Positions 36,592-44,901 of a DNA stretch of 64,000 bases are shown piece by piece (the stretch's first letter is position 1; the number at the start of each line of letters is the position of its first letter). The notes beneath the pieces were generated by a model that saw only the letters and a program-made list of their open reading frames with translations, was not told where the DNA came from and made no database searches. Both the position numbers and the translations under genes were made by a program. The DNA is from Rhodoluna limnophila. GTDB taxonomy: Bacteria; Actinomycetota; Actinomycetes; Actinomycetales; Microbacteriaceae. Location of the stretch: positions 1 through 64,000 of the forward strand of contig CAMCXL010000001.1 in the NCBI GenBank assembly GCA_945883505.1, written 5' to 3'.

Positions 36592-37664
36592 CCAACTACC
36601 TCTTGACCGGCGGTGGCACCGCGGGTCACGTTAATCCCTTGCTCACGGTGGCCAGAGCACTGCGTGAAAGAAATCCTTCGGACCAGGTCTGGGCTCTTGG
36701 AACTCAGGCAGGTTTGGAATCTCGTCTGGTTCCAGAAGCTGGCTTCGAGCTTTTGGTTATTGAAAAGCTACCGTTCCCAAGACGTGTTGGGATCTGGGCG
36801 CTAGTTTTCCCATTTAAGTTTTTGTTCGCAGTTTCTAAGGTTCGAAAGTATCTAAGAGCTCATGCAATCAGGATTGTTGTTGGCTTTGGGGGATACGTTA
36901 GCGCCCCGGCTTACCTTGCCGCTCGATTGGAGAAAGTGCCCTTGGTGATCCATGAGGCCAACGCCTTGCCTGGGATTGCCAATAAGTTTGGCAATCGGTT
37001 TGCCAGCGCAGCGGGAAAGGCATTTCGTTCGGCAAAGCTTCCGCACACCGAGTTTGTTGGGATGCCGCTTCGGAAAGAGATTGTTGCTCTGGCTACAAAA
37101 AAAGATGTTGTCGCAGCCAGAAAGCATTTTGGGCTAATGGCCGATCAGATGACCCTTTTGGTTACCGGAGGTTCACTGGGGGCTAAAAGTATCAATCAAA
37201 CTATTGAAGCTTGCAGGCCACTGCTAACAGCTGCCGGAATTCAGGTGCTTCACATAGTTGGAGGAGCAAGTGATCTAGAGGAGGTTTCAGAGGCCGAGTA
37301 TCGAAGAATTCGATACCTGGATCAAATGGAGCTTGCGATTGCCGCAGCTGATTTTGCTATCTCCAGAGCTGGAGCTGCCACCGTTTCAGAGTTTTCTGCG
37401 GTTGGGTTGCCTGCTCTTTACGTTCCATATCCGGTTGGAAATGGCGAGCAAAACTTAAACCTGGCAGATGTGGTCAAAGCCGGGGGAGCCGTCAGCCTTC
37501 AAGATGCCGAGTTCACACCGGAATATGTTCGTTCAGTTCTGATCCCGATGCTCTCTGATACCAAGAAACTTGCCGCCATGTCACTTGCTGCCCGCGAGGC
37601 GGGTGTGTTGGACGGAACCGAACGGTTCATCAAACTAATTGACGAGGTACTCTCAAGGAAATGA
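36588..37664 (+). CDS. murG: Lipid II synthase MurG
   Basis: This 358-residue GT28 glycosyltransferase adds GlcNAc to lipid I. The N-terminal [12 protein letters not shown] and [11 protein letters not shown] loops, [24 protein letters not shown] and the C-terminal [11 protein letters not shown] (UDP-GlcNAc binding) all match. The start is TTG in a TTGA overlap with ftsW, and the stop overlaps murC by ATGA. Confidence 0.95.
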   Translation: MTNYLLTGGGTAGHVNPLLTVARALRERNPSDQVWALGTQAGLESRLVPEAGFELLVIEKLPFPRRVGIWALVFPFKFLFAVSKVRKYLRAHAIRIVVGFGGYVSAPAYLAARLEKVPLVIHEANALPGIANKFGNRFASAAGKAFRSAKLPHTEFVGMPLRKEIVALATKKDVVAARKHFGLMADQMTLLVTGGSLGAKSINQTIEACRPLLTAAGIQVLHIVGGASDLEEVSEAEYRRIRYLDQMELAIAAADFAISRAGAATVSEFSAVGLPALYVPYPVGNGEQNLNLADVVKAGGAVSLQDAEFTPEYVRSVLIPMLSDTKKLAAMSLAAREAGVLDGTERFIKLIDEVLSRK

Positions 37665-39046
37665 TTAAGCCAGATTTTTCTCAACCGGTTCCCAAAAACC
37701 TGGGTGTGGTGCACTTTATCGGCATCGGTGGTTCGGGCATGAGTGGTATCGCTCGACTGCTGCTTGGCATGGGCCACAAAGTCACCGGCAGCGACCTTCG
37801 TGACACCGACAACGTCAAAGCACTTCGCGAGCTTGGGGCTAGCATCTCGATAGGCCATGCTGAAGCAAATCTTGGAACCCCCGACACCGTTGTTGTCACA
37901 AGTGCACTTTGGCCAACAAATCCTGAGTATCTGTTGGCAAGAAGTAGAAACATTCCAGTTATTCACCGGTCCCAAGCACTTGCTTACTTGGCCTCTCAAA
38001 AACGACTGATTGCTGTTGCCGGCGCACACGGTAAGACCACTTCTACCGGAATGGTTATCACGGCACTTTTGGAGTTGGGTCAAGACCCGAGCTTTGTAAA
38101 CGGCGGAGTTATTAACTCCATTGGTGCCAGTGCCAATTCTGGATCGGGAGAGTTATTTGTAATTGAAGCCGATGAATCGGACGGCTCGTTTTTGCACTAC
38201 GAGACTTCGATTAGCTTAATAACCAACGTCGACCCCGATCATCTGGACCACTACGGAAGTATTGAAGCTTTTCACGGAGTCTTTGCCGAGTTCGCGAATA
38301 AATCCAAAGAGTTTGTCGTCATAAGCTCCGACGATGCTGGAGCCAAGGAAGTTGCCAAGCTCATCACCGTGCCGATGCTCACTTTTGGTGAAGCAGCCTC
38401 TTCTGATGTTCGAGTTCAGAAGGTAGTTGAGAGCGCGCAGGTGGAGTTTGAACTTGTTTATAAAGGTCAAACTGTTGGGGCGAAACTTTTGCTTGCTGGA
38501 AGACACAACGCCCTAAATGCCGCCGGCGCAATTGCAACCTTGGTGGGACTGGGCTTTGATTTTGATTCAGTTGTTAGAAGCGTGACCAACTTTCAGGGCA
38601 CCGAGCGCAGATTCGAGCTTCACGGTGCAGAGCGCGGGGTCTGTGTCTATGACGACTTCGCACATCACCCAACCGAGGTTGCAGCCGCTCTCAATGGTGC
38701 TCGAGCAGTGGTTGGGTCTGGCAAGATCATCACTGTTTTTCAGCCTCATCTTTACTCCAGAACCAGATTGTTTGCCAAAGAATTCGCAGAGGTTCTTGCG
38801 GCAAGCGATGAGGTGGTGTTGCTGGATATTTACGCCGCCCGCGAAGACCCTGAACCGGGTGTGACGGGGGAGTTGATTTACGAGAAGTTCGCCGACAAGT
38901 CAAGAATTCACTACGTGCCGAATTGGTCGGACGCTCCAGCCGTGGCCGCCGCATTAGCCAGTAAAGGTGATTTTGTCGTGACGATGGGTTGTGGCGATGT
39001 CTATCGCATGGTCCCGGAATTACTAGCAGCACTTCAAACGAAATAG
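37661..39046 (+). CDS. murC: UDP-MurNAc-L-alanine ligase
   Basis: This 461-residue MurC starts stem-peptide synthesis by adding L-Ala to UDP-MurNAc. It has [17 protein letters not shown] for the nucleotide, [13 protein letters not shown] as the ATP loop, [12 protein letters not shown] and [11 protein letters not shown] in the central domain, and [12 protein letters not shown] at the start of the C-terminal domain. The gene order murG-murC-ftsQ is standard for the cluster. Confidence 0.95.
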   Translation: MIKPDFSQPVPKNLGVVHFIGIGGSGMSGIARLLLGMGHKVTGSDLRDTDNVKALRELGASISIGHAEANLGTPDTVVVTSALWPTNPEYLLARSRNIPVIHRSQALAYLASQKRLIAVAGAHGKTTSTGMVITALLELGQDPSFVNGGVINSIGASANSGSGELFVIEADESDGSFLHYETSISLITNVDPDHLDHYGSIEAFHGVFAEFANKSKEFVVISSDDAGAKEVAKLITVPMLTFGEAASSDVRVQKVVESAQVEFELVYKGQTVGAKLLLAGRHNALNAAGAIATLVGLGFDFDSVVRSVTNFQGTERRFELHGAERGVCVYDDFAHHPTEVAAALNGARAVVGSGKIITVFQPHLYSRTRLFAKEFAEVLAASDEVVLLDIYAAREDPEPGVTGELIYEKFADKSRIHYVPNWSDAPAVAAALASKGDFVVTMGCGDVYRMVPELLAALQTK

Positions 39047-39049
39047 AAC

Positions 39050-39880
39050 ATGAAGCGACCACTTTCCAAAAAGCTGCCGAATGAGAAGCTTCAGCGTCAG
39101 CGGTTAAATGCACTAGCCAAAGCTCCGAGGCGAGTCACTGCTCGTGAGTTAGAAAATTCGCTAGTGGGCAAGATGATTTCCACTCGCCGAGCCCGGAGGA
39201 TTGTGGCTTCGGTGAGCGCTGCTTCGCTGGCCATTTTGCTCGGTATTGTTGCAACCGCAACTTTTTCGCCGCTACTTGCGGTCAAGGAAATTATTGTTTC
39301 GGGAACCGAGCGGATTGACCCCGCTCAAATCTCCAAGGCTCTGCAAGCTCACATTGGGACCCCACTGCCACTTTTGAACGAACAAGAGGTTGCGGCTTCG
39401 CTGGCAGGTTTTGAACTCATTGAAAGCTTCTCTGCAACCGCTGTTCCTCCAAATGGTTTGAACATTCGAATCTCTGAGCGTCAGGCCATATGTATCATCA
39501 ATTCGGGCGGTTCCCGATGGCTCTATGATCCTGCCGGGGTCCGGATAGCAAAGTCCTCAGCAGGGGACCTGCTGCCCGAGATTCTCATAAGCGAGAATCC
39601 GCTGAACTCGTTGCGATTTAGAAACTCCATTGAGGTGCTGATGGCACTTCCCGAACAGTTGCTTGATGATGTTGAGTTCATTGAGGCCAGGAGTAAGGAC
39701 GACGTCCAGCTGAGTCTTCGGTCCTCCAAGAATCAGAGAATAATCTGGGGGGACAGTTCGGACTCGGTTCTGAAGTCAAAGGTGCTCCAGGCCCTTATGA
39801 AAAACCACCGGAAGGAAACCTCAGTGACTTTCGACGTTTCGTCGCCAAACGCACCGGTTGTTCGGTTCGACAATTTTTAG
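39050..39880 (+). CDS. ftsQ: Cell division protein FtsQ
   Basis: This 276-residue bitopic division protein has a long basic cytoplasmic tail and one membrane helix (about residues 50-73). A POTRA domain follows, starting VKEIIVSGTERIDPAQI, then the FtsQ beta domain. FtsQ recruits FtsL and the DivIC-type partner to the division site. It ends just upstream of a terminator-like hairpin that separates it from ftsZ. Confidence 0.92.
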   Translation: MKRPLSKKLPNEKLQRQRLNALAKAPRRVTARELENSLVGKMISTRRARRIVASVSAASLAILLGIVATATFSPLLAVKEIIVSGTERIDPAQISKALQAHIGTPLPLLNEQEVAASLAGFELIESFSATAVPPNGLNIRISERQAICIINSGGSRWLYDPAGVRIAKSSAGDLLPEILISENPLNSLRFRNSIEVLMALPEQLLDDVEFIEARSKDDVQLSLRSSKNQRIIWGDSSDSVLKSKVLQALMKNHRKETSVTFDVSSPNAPVVRFDNF

Positions 39881-39904
39881 ACACGCCCGTTCGCGTTGCG
39901 CCAT

Positions 39905-39931
39905 AAATGGGCTATCTGGGCCTATTTTTTT
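39905..39931 (+). terminator. Terminator-like hairpin between ftsQ and ftsZ
   Basis: AAATGGGC (39905-39912) pairs with GCCTATTT (39920-39927), including one G-U pair, around a 7-base loop, followed by a run of seven T residues (39925-39931). The stem is only 8 bp, so termination may be partial. Confidence 0.65.
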
Positions 39932-39953
39932 GCCGCGGAGGACAAAAACCGTA

Positions 39954-40032
39954 GAGCTTAAGGCTAAAGCTGAGCTTGAAGGTTTGTCGTTCGCAGCAAC
40001 TGTGGAAAGTCACAGTCACCGATTTGAAGGAG
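39954..40032 (+). promoter_or_regulatory. ftsZ upstream region: direct and inverted repeats, ribosome-binding site
   Basis: GAGCTTAAGG (39954) and GAGCTTGAAGG (39972) form an imperfect direct repeat 18 bases apart. ACTGTG (39999-40004) and CACAGT (40011-40016) form a 6-bp inverted repeat with a 6-base spacer, placed 20 bases before the ftsZ ATG. GAAGGAG (40026-40032) is the ribosome-binding site. I could not fix a -10/-35 pair. The repeats are candidate sites for a division regulator such as FtsR, by inference only. Confidence 0.5.
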
Positions 40033-40036
40033 CATC

Positions 40037-41266
40037 ATGGGGCTAAACCAGAACTACCTGGCCGTTATTAAGGTCGTTGGAGTTGGTGGCGGTGGCGTCA
40101 ACGCACTCAACCGAATGATTGAGTCTGGGTTGCGTGGAGTTGAGTTCGTAGCAATCAACACCGACGCTCAGGCACTTTTGATGAGCGAAGCTCACGTCAA
40201 GCTTGACATCGGTAGAGACCTAACCCGCGGCCTTGGAGCCGGAGCCGATCCTGAAATTGGTAAACGCGCTGCTGAAGATCACGAAGAGGAAATGGAAGCC
40301 GCACTTCGCGGTTCCGACATGGTATTTGTTACCGCTGGTGAAGGTGGAGGAACCGGAACCGGTGCCGCTCCGATTGTTGCCAGAGTGGCCAAGCGAGTTG
40401 GAGCACTTACGGTCGGTGTTGTCACCAAGCCATTTGGATTTGAAGGTAAGCGCAGAATGCAGCAAGCCGAACGCGGCATCGAGGCACTTCGCGCCGAAGT
40501 CGACACCTTGATTGTTGTGCCAAACCAAAGACTTCTAGAAATTGCCAACAAGTCTGTTTCTGTCGTTGAAGCCTTCAATACAGCCGATGATGTTCTTCGC
40601 GCCGGTGTGCAGGGTATTACCGACTTGATTACAACACCTGGTCTTATCAACCTAGACTTTGCAGACGTGAAGTCGGTGATGCAGGGAGCTGGTTCTGCAT
40701 TGATGGGTATTGGAACTGCCAAGGGCGAAGATCGCGCCGTGCGAGCAGCCGAGATGGCAGTATCTTCTCCATTACTGGAGGCAAGCATCGAAGGTGCTCA
40801 CGGAGTGCTACTGCTAGTTCAGGGAGCTTCTGATCTTGGACTTCACGAGATAGATGAAGCAGCACGACTAGTTCAGGAAGCGGTAAGCCCAGAGGCCAAC
40901 ATAATTTACGGAACAACAATCGATGACACACTCGGTGATGAAGTTCGAATCACGGTCATCGCTGCAGGTTTCGATGGCGGACTTCCAAAGATGAGAAAGT
41001 CGCCTCGGACTGTCTTCGCAGAAGTTTCCGAAGCCAAGCCGCTGACCGTTCCTATTCAGGAACCGGAAGTGACTTCGATGTCATTTTTTGACACACCTGC
41101 AATTGAAGTTGAGCCTGAGCCTCTGCCGGTTCAAAGTTTTGCGATGGACTACGTCGAGCCAATGGAAATTCAAATTGATGAGTCTCCGACTCTTCCGAGA
41201 CAGCCTCAGACCGCTGATGGCACCTTCGGAGACGACCTAGACATCCCTGAATTTCTCAGAGGGTAA
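40037..41266 (+). CDS. ftsZ: Cell division GTPase FtsZ
   Basis: This 409-residue tubulin homolog forms the Z-ring. [14 protein letters not shown] starts the Rossmann part, the tubulin signature GGGTGTG is at 103-109, and the T7 loop lies in the segment containing [10 protein letters not shown] variable linker from about residue 318 ends in the conserved tail [11 protein letters not shown], which binds SepF. No FtsA is encoded nearby, as expected in Actinobacteria. It has its own upstream region behind a terminator. Confidence 0.97.
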   Translation: MGLNQNYLAVIKVVGVGGGGVNALNRMIESGLRGVEFVAINTDAQALLMSEAHVKLDIGRDLTRGLGAGADPEIGKRAAEDHEEEMEAALRGSDMVFVTAGEGGGTGTGAAPIVARVAKRVGALTVGVVTKPFGFEGKRRMQQAERGIEALRAEVDTLIVVPNQRLLEIANKSVSVVEAFNTADDVLRAGVQGITDLITTPGLINLDFADVKSVMQGAGSALMGIGTAKGEDRAVRAAEMAVSSPLLEASIEGAHGVLLLVQGASDLGLHEIDEAARLVQEAVSPEANIIYGTTIDDTLGDEVRITVIAAGFDGGLPKMRKSPRTVFAEVSEAKPLTVPIQEPEVTSMSFFDTPAIEVEPEPLPVQSFAMDYVEPMEIQIDESPTLPRQPQTADGTFGDDLDIPEFLRG

Positions 41267-41952
41267 TGAGCGAGCTTGGAGCGCGCTACCAAGCAATCCT
41301 TGATCGGGTAGCCGCTGCAGCCGAAGCCAGTTCTCGAAGCTTGGATGAAGTCACTCTGGTGGTGGTCACAAAAAATCACCCTCACCAGCTGGTTTTAGAT
41401 CTTCTGGAACTAGGGGCTTCGGACTTTGGAGAAAATCGCGACCAGGAAGCAGCTCCGAAGGCCAAAGACATTTCGACCCAATCGGATAAAAAGTTCAATT
41501 GGCACTTCATCGGTCAACTTCAGTCCAACAAGGTCAAATCAGTCCTTGAGTATGCAAACTTTCTGCATTCTTTGGACCGGCCATCGCTTCTGGATGAGCT
41601 ACAGAAAAGAACCCAAGAGCGATCTGATCCACTCAAGGTATTTGTGCAGGTCAACTTAACCGATGACCCCGGCCGAGGTGGCATCACACCGCAAGACCTC
41701 CCAGCTTTCGCGAAGCGAGTGATCCAAAGCCCAGGTCTTGAACTGGTTGGTCTGATGGGCGTTGGTGGCCTCGAGGTTGCCCCAGAGGCCGAGTTCGAGC
41801 GTCTAGCCAGCCTGTCTCAGCAGCTCCAGCAGCTGGCCCCACAGGCCAATCAGTTGTCCATGGGGATGTCGGGGGATTTTGAGGTGGCAATTGGCTACGG
41901 CGCGACACACTTGCGAATAGGCACGGCAATAACGGGTAAACGGCCGATCTAG
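41266..41952 (+). CDS. PLP homeostasis protein YggS/YlmE
   Basis: This 228-residue PLP-binding TIM-barrel protein of the YggS family takes part in vitamin B6 and amino-acid homeostasis. The PLP Lys is at residue 36 (VVVTKNH), followed by FGENRDQE, WHFIGQLQSNK and, near the end, SMGMSGDFEVAIGYGATHLRIG. The start shares one base with the ftsZ stop (TAATG). The neighbouring pgeF (ylmD) gene often found before it is absent. Confidence 0.93.
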   Translation: MSELGARYQAILDRVAAAAEASSRSLDEVTLVVVTKNHPHQLVLDLLELGASDFGENRDQEAAPKAKDISTQSDKKFNWHFIGQLQSNKVKSVLEYANFLHSLDRPSLLDELQKRTQERSDPLKVFVQVNLTDDPGRGGITPQDLPAFAKRVIQSPGLELVGLMGVGGLEVAPEAEFERLASLSQQLQQLAPQANQLSMGMSGDFEVAIGYGATHLRIGTAITGKRPI

Positions 41953-41990
41953 CCATATTCTTGGAAATAGCTAAACCCCAGGAGGAACTA

Positions 41991-42419
41991 ATGGCCGGAA
42001 TACTACAGCGCAGCATGGAATTTCTCGGATTCGCCGAGGAATCCAATGAGTTGCCTACACGCCAGGAGTCAGTCACAACCGCTGCTCGACCTGCTCGAGT
42101 CATGAGCCCGCGTCCGCGCCGAGGTTCCAACGATGTTGCTGAGATCTTTACTATCGAGCCAAAGGCATACGAAGAGGCCCCGTTGGTCGCGGCTCACTAT
42201 CGAGTAGGCATCCCTGTGATCGTGAACATGGGTGAAATGAGCGAAGTAGATTCTCGCCGGATGTTGGATTTTATGCTCGGTCTGAAAGAAGGCCTTGAAG
42301 GTCACATGCGTCGTGTAACCCCGAAAGTTTTCTTGCTAACTCCGACCCACGTGGCGGTAAACGAAGAGCAGGCAGCAAAGGAAACCAACGAGGTTGACGA
42401 CTTACTAGTTCGCCCGTAA
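41991..42419 (+). CDS. sepF: Cell division protein SepF
   Basis: This 142-residue SepF is the membrane anchor of FtsZ in Actinobacteria, which lack FtsA. The N-terminal MAGILQRSMEFLGF is the amphipathic membrane helix. After a linker rich in Arg and Pro, the beta core (IPVIVNMGEMSEVDSRRMLDF) dimerises and binds the FtsZ tail. I chose ATG 41991 because AGGAGG lies 7 bases upstream, instead of ATG 41961, which has no site. Confidence 0.94.
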   Translation: MAGILQRSMEFLGFAEESNELPTRQESVTTAARPARVMSPRPRRGSNDVAEIFTIEPKAYEEAPLVAAHYRVGIPVIVNMGEMSEVDSRRMLDFMLGLKEGLEGHMRRVTPKVFLLTPTHVAVNEEQAAKETNEVDDLLVRP

Positions 42420-42429
42420 GTTTTTCAGT

Positions 42430-42714
42430 ATGAGCCCACTTGCCCTAATCGCTTATTGGGCGCTCCAGATTTACTTCTACGCACTCATAGGTAGGTTGAT
42501 CTTGGATCTGCTTATGTCTGTGAACCCATCCTTCAGGCCGAAGGGCATTTTGTTGCCGGTGGCCGAGGTTATATTCACACTTACCGACCCACCGCTAAAG
42601 TTTCTGCGGCAGTTTATAAAGCCAGTCCAGCTTGGCGGGATTTCACTAGATTTTGCCTGGACCGTGCTGGTTCTGGCCGTAGTGTTCGCAAGAGGCCTGG
42701 TTCAGGGGCTCTAA
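42430..42714 (+). CDS. YggT-family membrane protein
   Basis: This 94-residue protein has two membrane helices (about 4-26 and 73-92). Between them lies the YggT signature with LTDPPLKFLRQF near residue 53. The family is linked to division and envelope integrity by its place between sepF and divIVA, but its biochemical role is not established. It starts 10 bases after sepF. Confidence 0.85.
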   Translation: MSPLALIAYWALQIYFYALIGRLILDLLMSVNPSFRPKGILLPVAEVIFTLTDPPLKFLRQFIKPVQLGGISLDFAWTVLVLAVVFARGLVQGL

Positions 42715-42726
42715 TGGCGACGTTTT

Positions 42727-42743
42727 GCCTAATGCGTTAGGCT
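42727..42743 (+). promoter_or_regulatory. Inverted repeat and possible -10 in front of divIVA
   Basis: GCCTAA and TTAGGC form a perfect 6-bp inverted repeat around TGCG (42727-42742). TAGGCT at 42738-42743 could be the -10 box of a divIVA promoter. The core AATGCGTTAG also occurs upstream of the Rid gene at 57453. Confidence 0.45.
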
Positions 42744-42790
42744 TGTCCGAGCAATGCCAAAGCTGGCCAATCTAAAGAGGAAAGACAGTA

Positions 42791-43417
42791 ATGCCACTAA
42801 CTCCAGAAGATGTAGTCAACAAGCGGTTCCAGCCAACCAAGTTTCGCGAAGGCTATGACCAGGACGAAGTAGACGATTTTCTCGACGAAATAGTCATTGA
42901 GCTAAGACGTCTCTACCAGGAAAACGAGGACCTTCGCAGAAGGCTGCTGGCAGCAGATGGTCGAATCGCAGAGCTCCAGCGAAGCGGTGCGGACCTTCCA
43001 GCTCAGTTGGCTCAAGCACCTTCTGTTCCAACTCCTCCGATGCCGTTTCCAGAGGCAGTGAGCGACCCGTCAACCCTAGATTCTTCCAACACCAACAACT
43101 TGCTGCAGCTGGCTCGCAAGCTTCACGACGAGCACGTTCGCGAAGGCATGGTCAAGCGCGACGAACTTATCGCCGAGGGTCACGCAACAGCTGCCAGATT
43201 GGTTCGCGAAGCAGAAGCTCACCAGAGGTCGGACATGAACCGCCTCGAGCAGGAGAAGGCTGTTATCGAACACCGCATTCAGGAGCTTCGCACCTTCGAG
43301 CGCGAATACCGCACGAAGCTAAAGTCTTACATCGAGTCTCAGCTTTCTGAGCTCGACTCCGCAGGGGTTGCTCCTTCGCAGCAGGCACCTGGATACATCC
43401 CCGGCATCAGCGGGTAG
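42791..43417 (+). CDS. divIVA: Polar growth protein DivIVA/Wag31
   Basis: This 208-residue coiled-coil scaffold marks the poles and directs tip growth in Actinobacteria. The DivIVA start MPLTPEDVVNKRFQPTKFRE, with the FREGYDQDEVDDFLD segment, binds curved membrane. A Pro/Ala-rich linker (about 75-100) separates it from a second coiled coil (about 105-190) used for oligomerisation. The ATG has AGAGGAAAG upstream. In mycobacteria Wag31 is phosphorylated by PknA; the site cannot be judged here. Confidence 0.94.
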   Translation: MPLTPEDVVNKRFQPTKFREGYDQDEVDDFLDEIVIELRRLYQENEDLRRRLLAADGRIAELQRSGADLPAQLAQAPSVPTPPMPFPEAVSDPSTLDSSNTNNLLQLARKLHDEHVREGMVKRDELIAEGHATAARLVREAEAHQRSDMNRLEQEKAVIEHRIQELRTFEREYRTKLKSYIESQLSELDSAGVAPSQQAPGYIPGISG

Positions 43418-43426
43418 TGCAGGTTC

Positions 43427-43933
43427 TTGATCAAGAAAAAAGCAGCCGCCTTCAACTGGTTGTATTTGATCGTTGCGCTAGTTCTAGTTGGCTTGGACCA
43501 GTTCACCAAGAATCTGGCTATCGCCTCTTTGGAACTTGGTGTGAACTATCCAGTAATTAAAGATGTAATCTCTTGGCAACTTGTCTATAACGACGCCGCT
43601 GCTTTTTCGCTGGGCTTAGGGTACACCTGGATTCTGGCTGTCATTGGGGCAATCGCAGCCCTTGCAACCATTTGGTTCGCAAGAAATATAACTTCCGTAT
43701 CTTGGCAAATCATGACCGGAATCTTCTTGGCTGGTGTGGTGGGAAACCTTATCGACAGAGTGATTCGCGAGCCCAGTTTTGGAAACGGCCACGTTGTCGA
43801 TTTCATTCGGATTCCCTTTAACTTTCCAGTCTTTAATCTGGCTGATATTTTCATTGTCTCGATGGCAATTCTCACGGTTATTAGGGTTTACCGCGGTGAG
43901 AATATCGGCGGCGTTCAGGCCAAGACAAAATGA
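43427..43933 (+). CDS. lspA: Lipoprotein signal peptidase
   Basis: This 168-residue signal peptidase II cuts prolipoproteins before the lipid-modified Cys. Its conserved boxes are [18 protein letters not shown] (first catalytic Asp) and FNLADIFI (second catalytic Asp). Four membrane helices are visible. The start is TTG shortly after the divIVA stop. It overlaps rluD by ATGA. CtaC, encoded in this window, has a lipobox and is a likely substrate. Confidence 0.94.
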   Translation: MIKKKAAAFNWLYLIVALVLVGLDQFTKNLAIASLELGVNYPVIKDVISWQLVYNDAAAFSLGLGYTWILAVIGAIAALATIWFARNITSVSWQIMTGIFLAGVVGNLIDRVIREPSFGNGHVVDFIRIPFNFPVFNLADIFIVSMAILTVIRVYRGENIGGVQAKTK

Positions 43934-44847
43934 GCGAGAGCTTCGAGATCGACGACTCGCTCGGCGGTGAAAGAGTAGACACGGCTATCGCCAGACTTCT
44001 TGGGATTTCAAGGTCAGCTGCAGCGGAGGTTTGTGAATCCGGTGGAGCCAGGGTTGGCAACAAAGTGCTGGGTAAATCCGATCGGGTAAATCAAGGAGAC
44101 CTACTCTTACTCGAACCACCTAAACCGCATGAGCAGCTTCAAGTAGTTGCAACCCCAGTTGATGAACTCTCCATCGTCTATCAAGACGATGACCTGGTTA
44201 TTGTTGACAAGCCGGCAGGGGTAGTGGCACACCCGACAGTTGGATTTGAGGGTCCAACCGTTGCAGGCGCCCTACTGGCAAGAGGTATCTCGCTTACCAC
44301 CTCCGGTGCCCAAGAGAGGCAGGGGATTGTCCAACGCTTGGATGTTGGAACCAGCGGTTTGATGATGCTGGCCAAGTCTGAGCTTGCCTATTCAAGACTG
44401 AAGCAAGCTTTTCGAGACCGTTCAGTTCATAAGCTCTATCACGCAATTATTCAAGGACACCCCGACCCTTCGGAGGGTACCTTCGATGCTCCGATAGCTA
44501 GGCACCCGAAAGCTGAGTTCAAATTCGCAGTGATGGAAGGTGGCAAGCCCTCGGTCACCCACTACAAAACACTGGAACTTTTTGCAGCGGTTGCGCTTTG
44601 TGAAGTGATTCTAGAAACCGGCAGAACCCATCAAATCAGGGTTCATTTCTCGGCTTTTAGGCACCCGCTGCTTGGTGACACGATGTATGGCGCGGATCCA
44701 ACTCTTGCCAAGAAACTTGGTATCGACCGGCAGTGGCTGCACGCCAAGGAACTTGGCTTTTCCCACCCGATAACCGGTGAGCAGTTGCACTTTGTTTCCG
44801 AATACCCCAGGGACTTGGCCGAGGTGCTTGTGAAGCTAAGGGCCTAG
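43930..44847 (+). CDS. rluD: Pseudouridine synthase, RluD type
   Basis: This 305-residue RluA/RluD-family enzyme has an N-terminal S4 domain ([21 protein letters not shown]) and a catalytic core with [15 protein letters not shown], in which Asp is the nucleophile (HRLD is usual; Gln replaces His here). RTHQIRVHF follows later. The usual target is helix 69 of 23S rRNA. lspA-rluD is a conserved pair. A hairpin straddles the stop codon. Confidence 0.93.
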   Translation: MSESFEIDDSLGGERVDTAIARLLGISRSAAAEVCESGGARVGNKVLGKSDRVNQGDLLLLEPPKPHEQLQVVATPVDELSIVYQDDDLVIVDKPAGVVAHPTVGFEGPTVAGALLARGISLTTSGAQERQGIVQRLDVGTSGLMMLAKSELAYSRLKQAFRDRSVHKLYHAIIQGHPDPSEGTFDAPIARHPKAEFKFAVMEGGKPSVTHYKTLELFAAVALCEVILETGRTHQIRVHFSAFRHPLLGDTMYGADPTLAKKLGIDRQWLHAKELGFSHPITGEQLHFVSEYPRDLAEVLVKLRA

Positions 44848-44857
44848 AAGCCCTTAG
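44836..44857 (+). other. Hairpin across the rluD stop codon
   Basis: CTAAGGGC (44836-44843) and GCCCTTAG (44850-44857) form a perfect 8-bp stem whose 6-base loop holds the rluD stop codon. The 3' side is followed by A residues, not T residues, so it is not a normal intrinsic terminator on the plus strand. It may limit readthrough into dnaE or stabilise the message end. Confidence 0.5.
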
Positions 44858-44901
44858 GCTAAAAATCCAATCCTCCCGGAAAATTGATTTAGAAGGCCGA
44901 A

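Noticed and set aside
37499-38083. 194-codon minus-strand frame across the murG/murC joint
   Set aside because: It crosses two well-supported genes, and its sequence has no domain pattern.
40279-40788. 169-codon minus-strand frame inside ftsZ
   Set aside because: Antisense shadow of a highly conserved gene.
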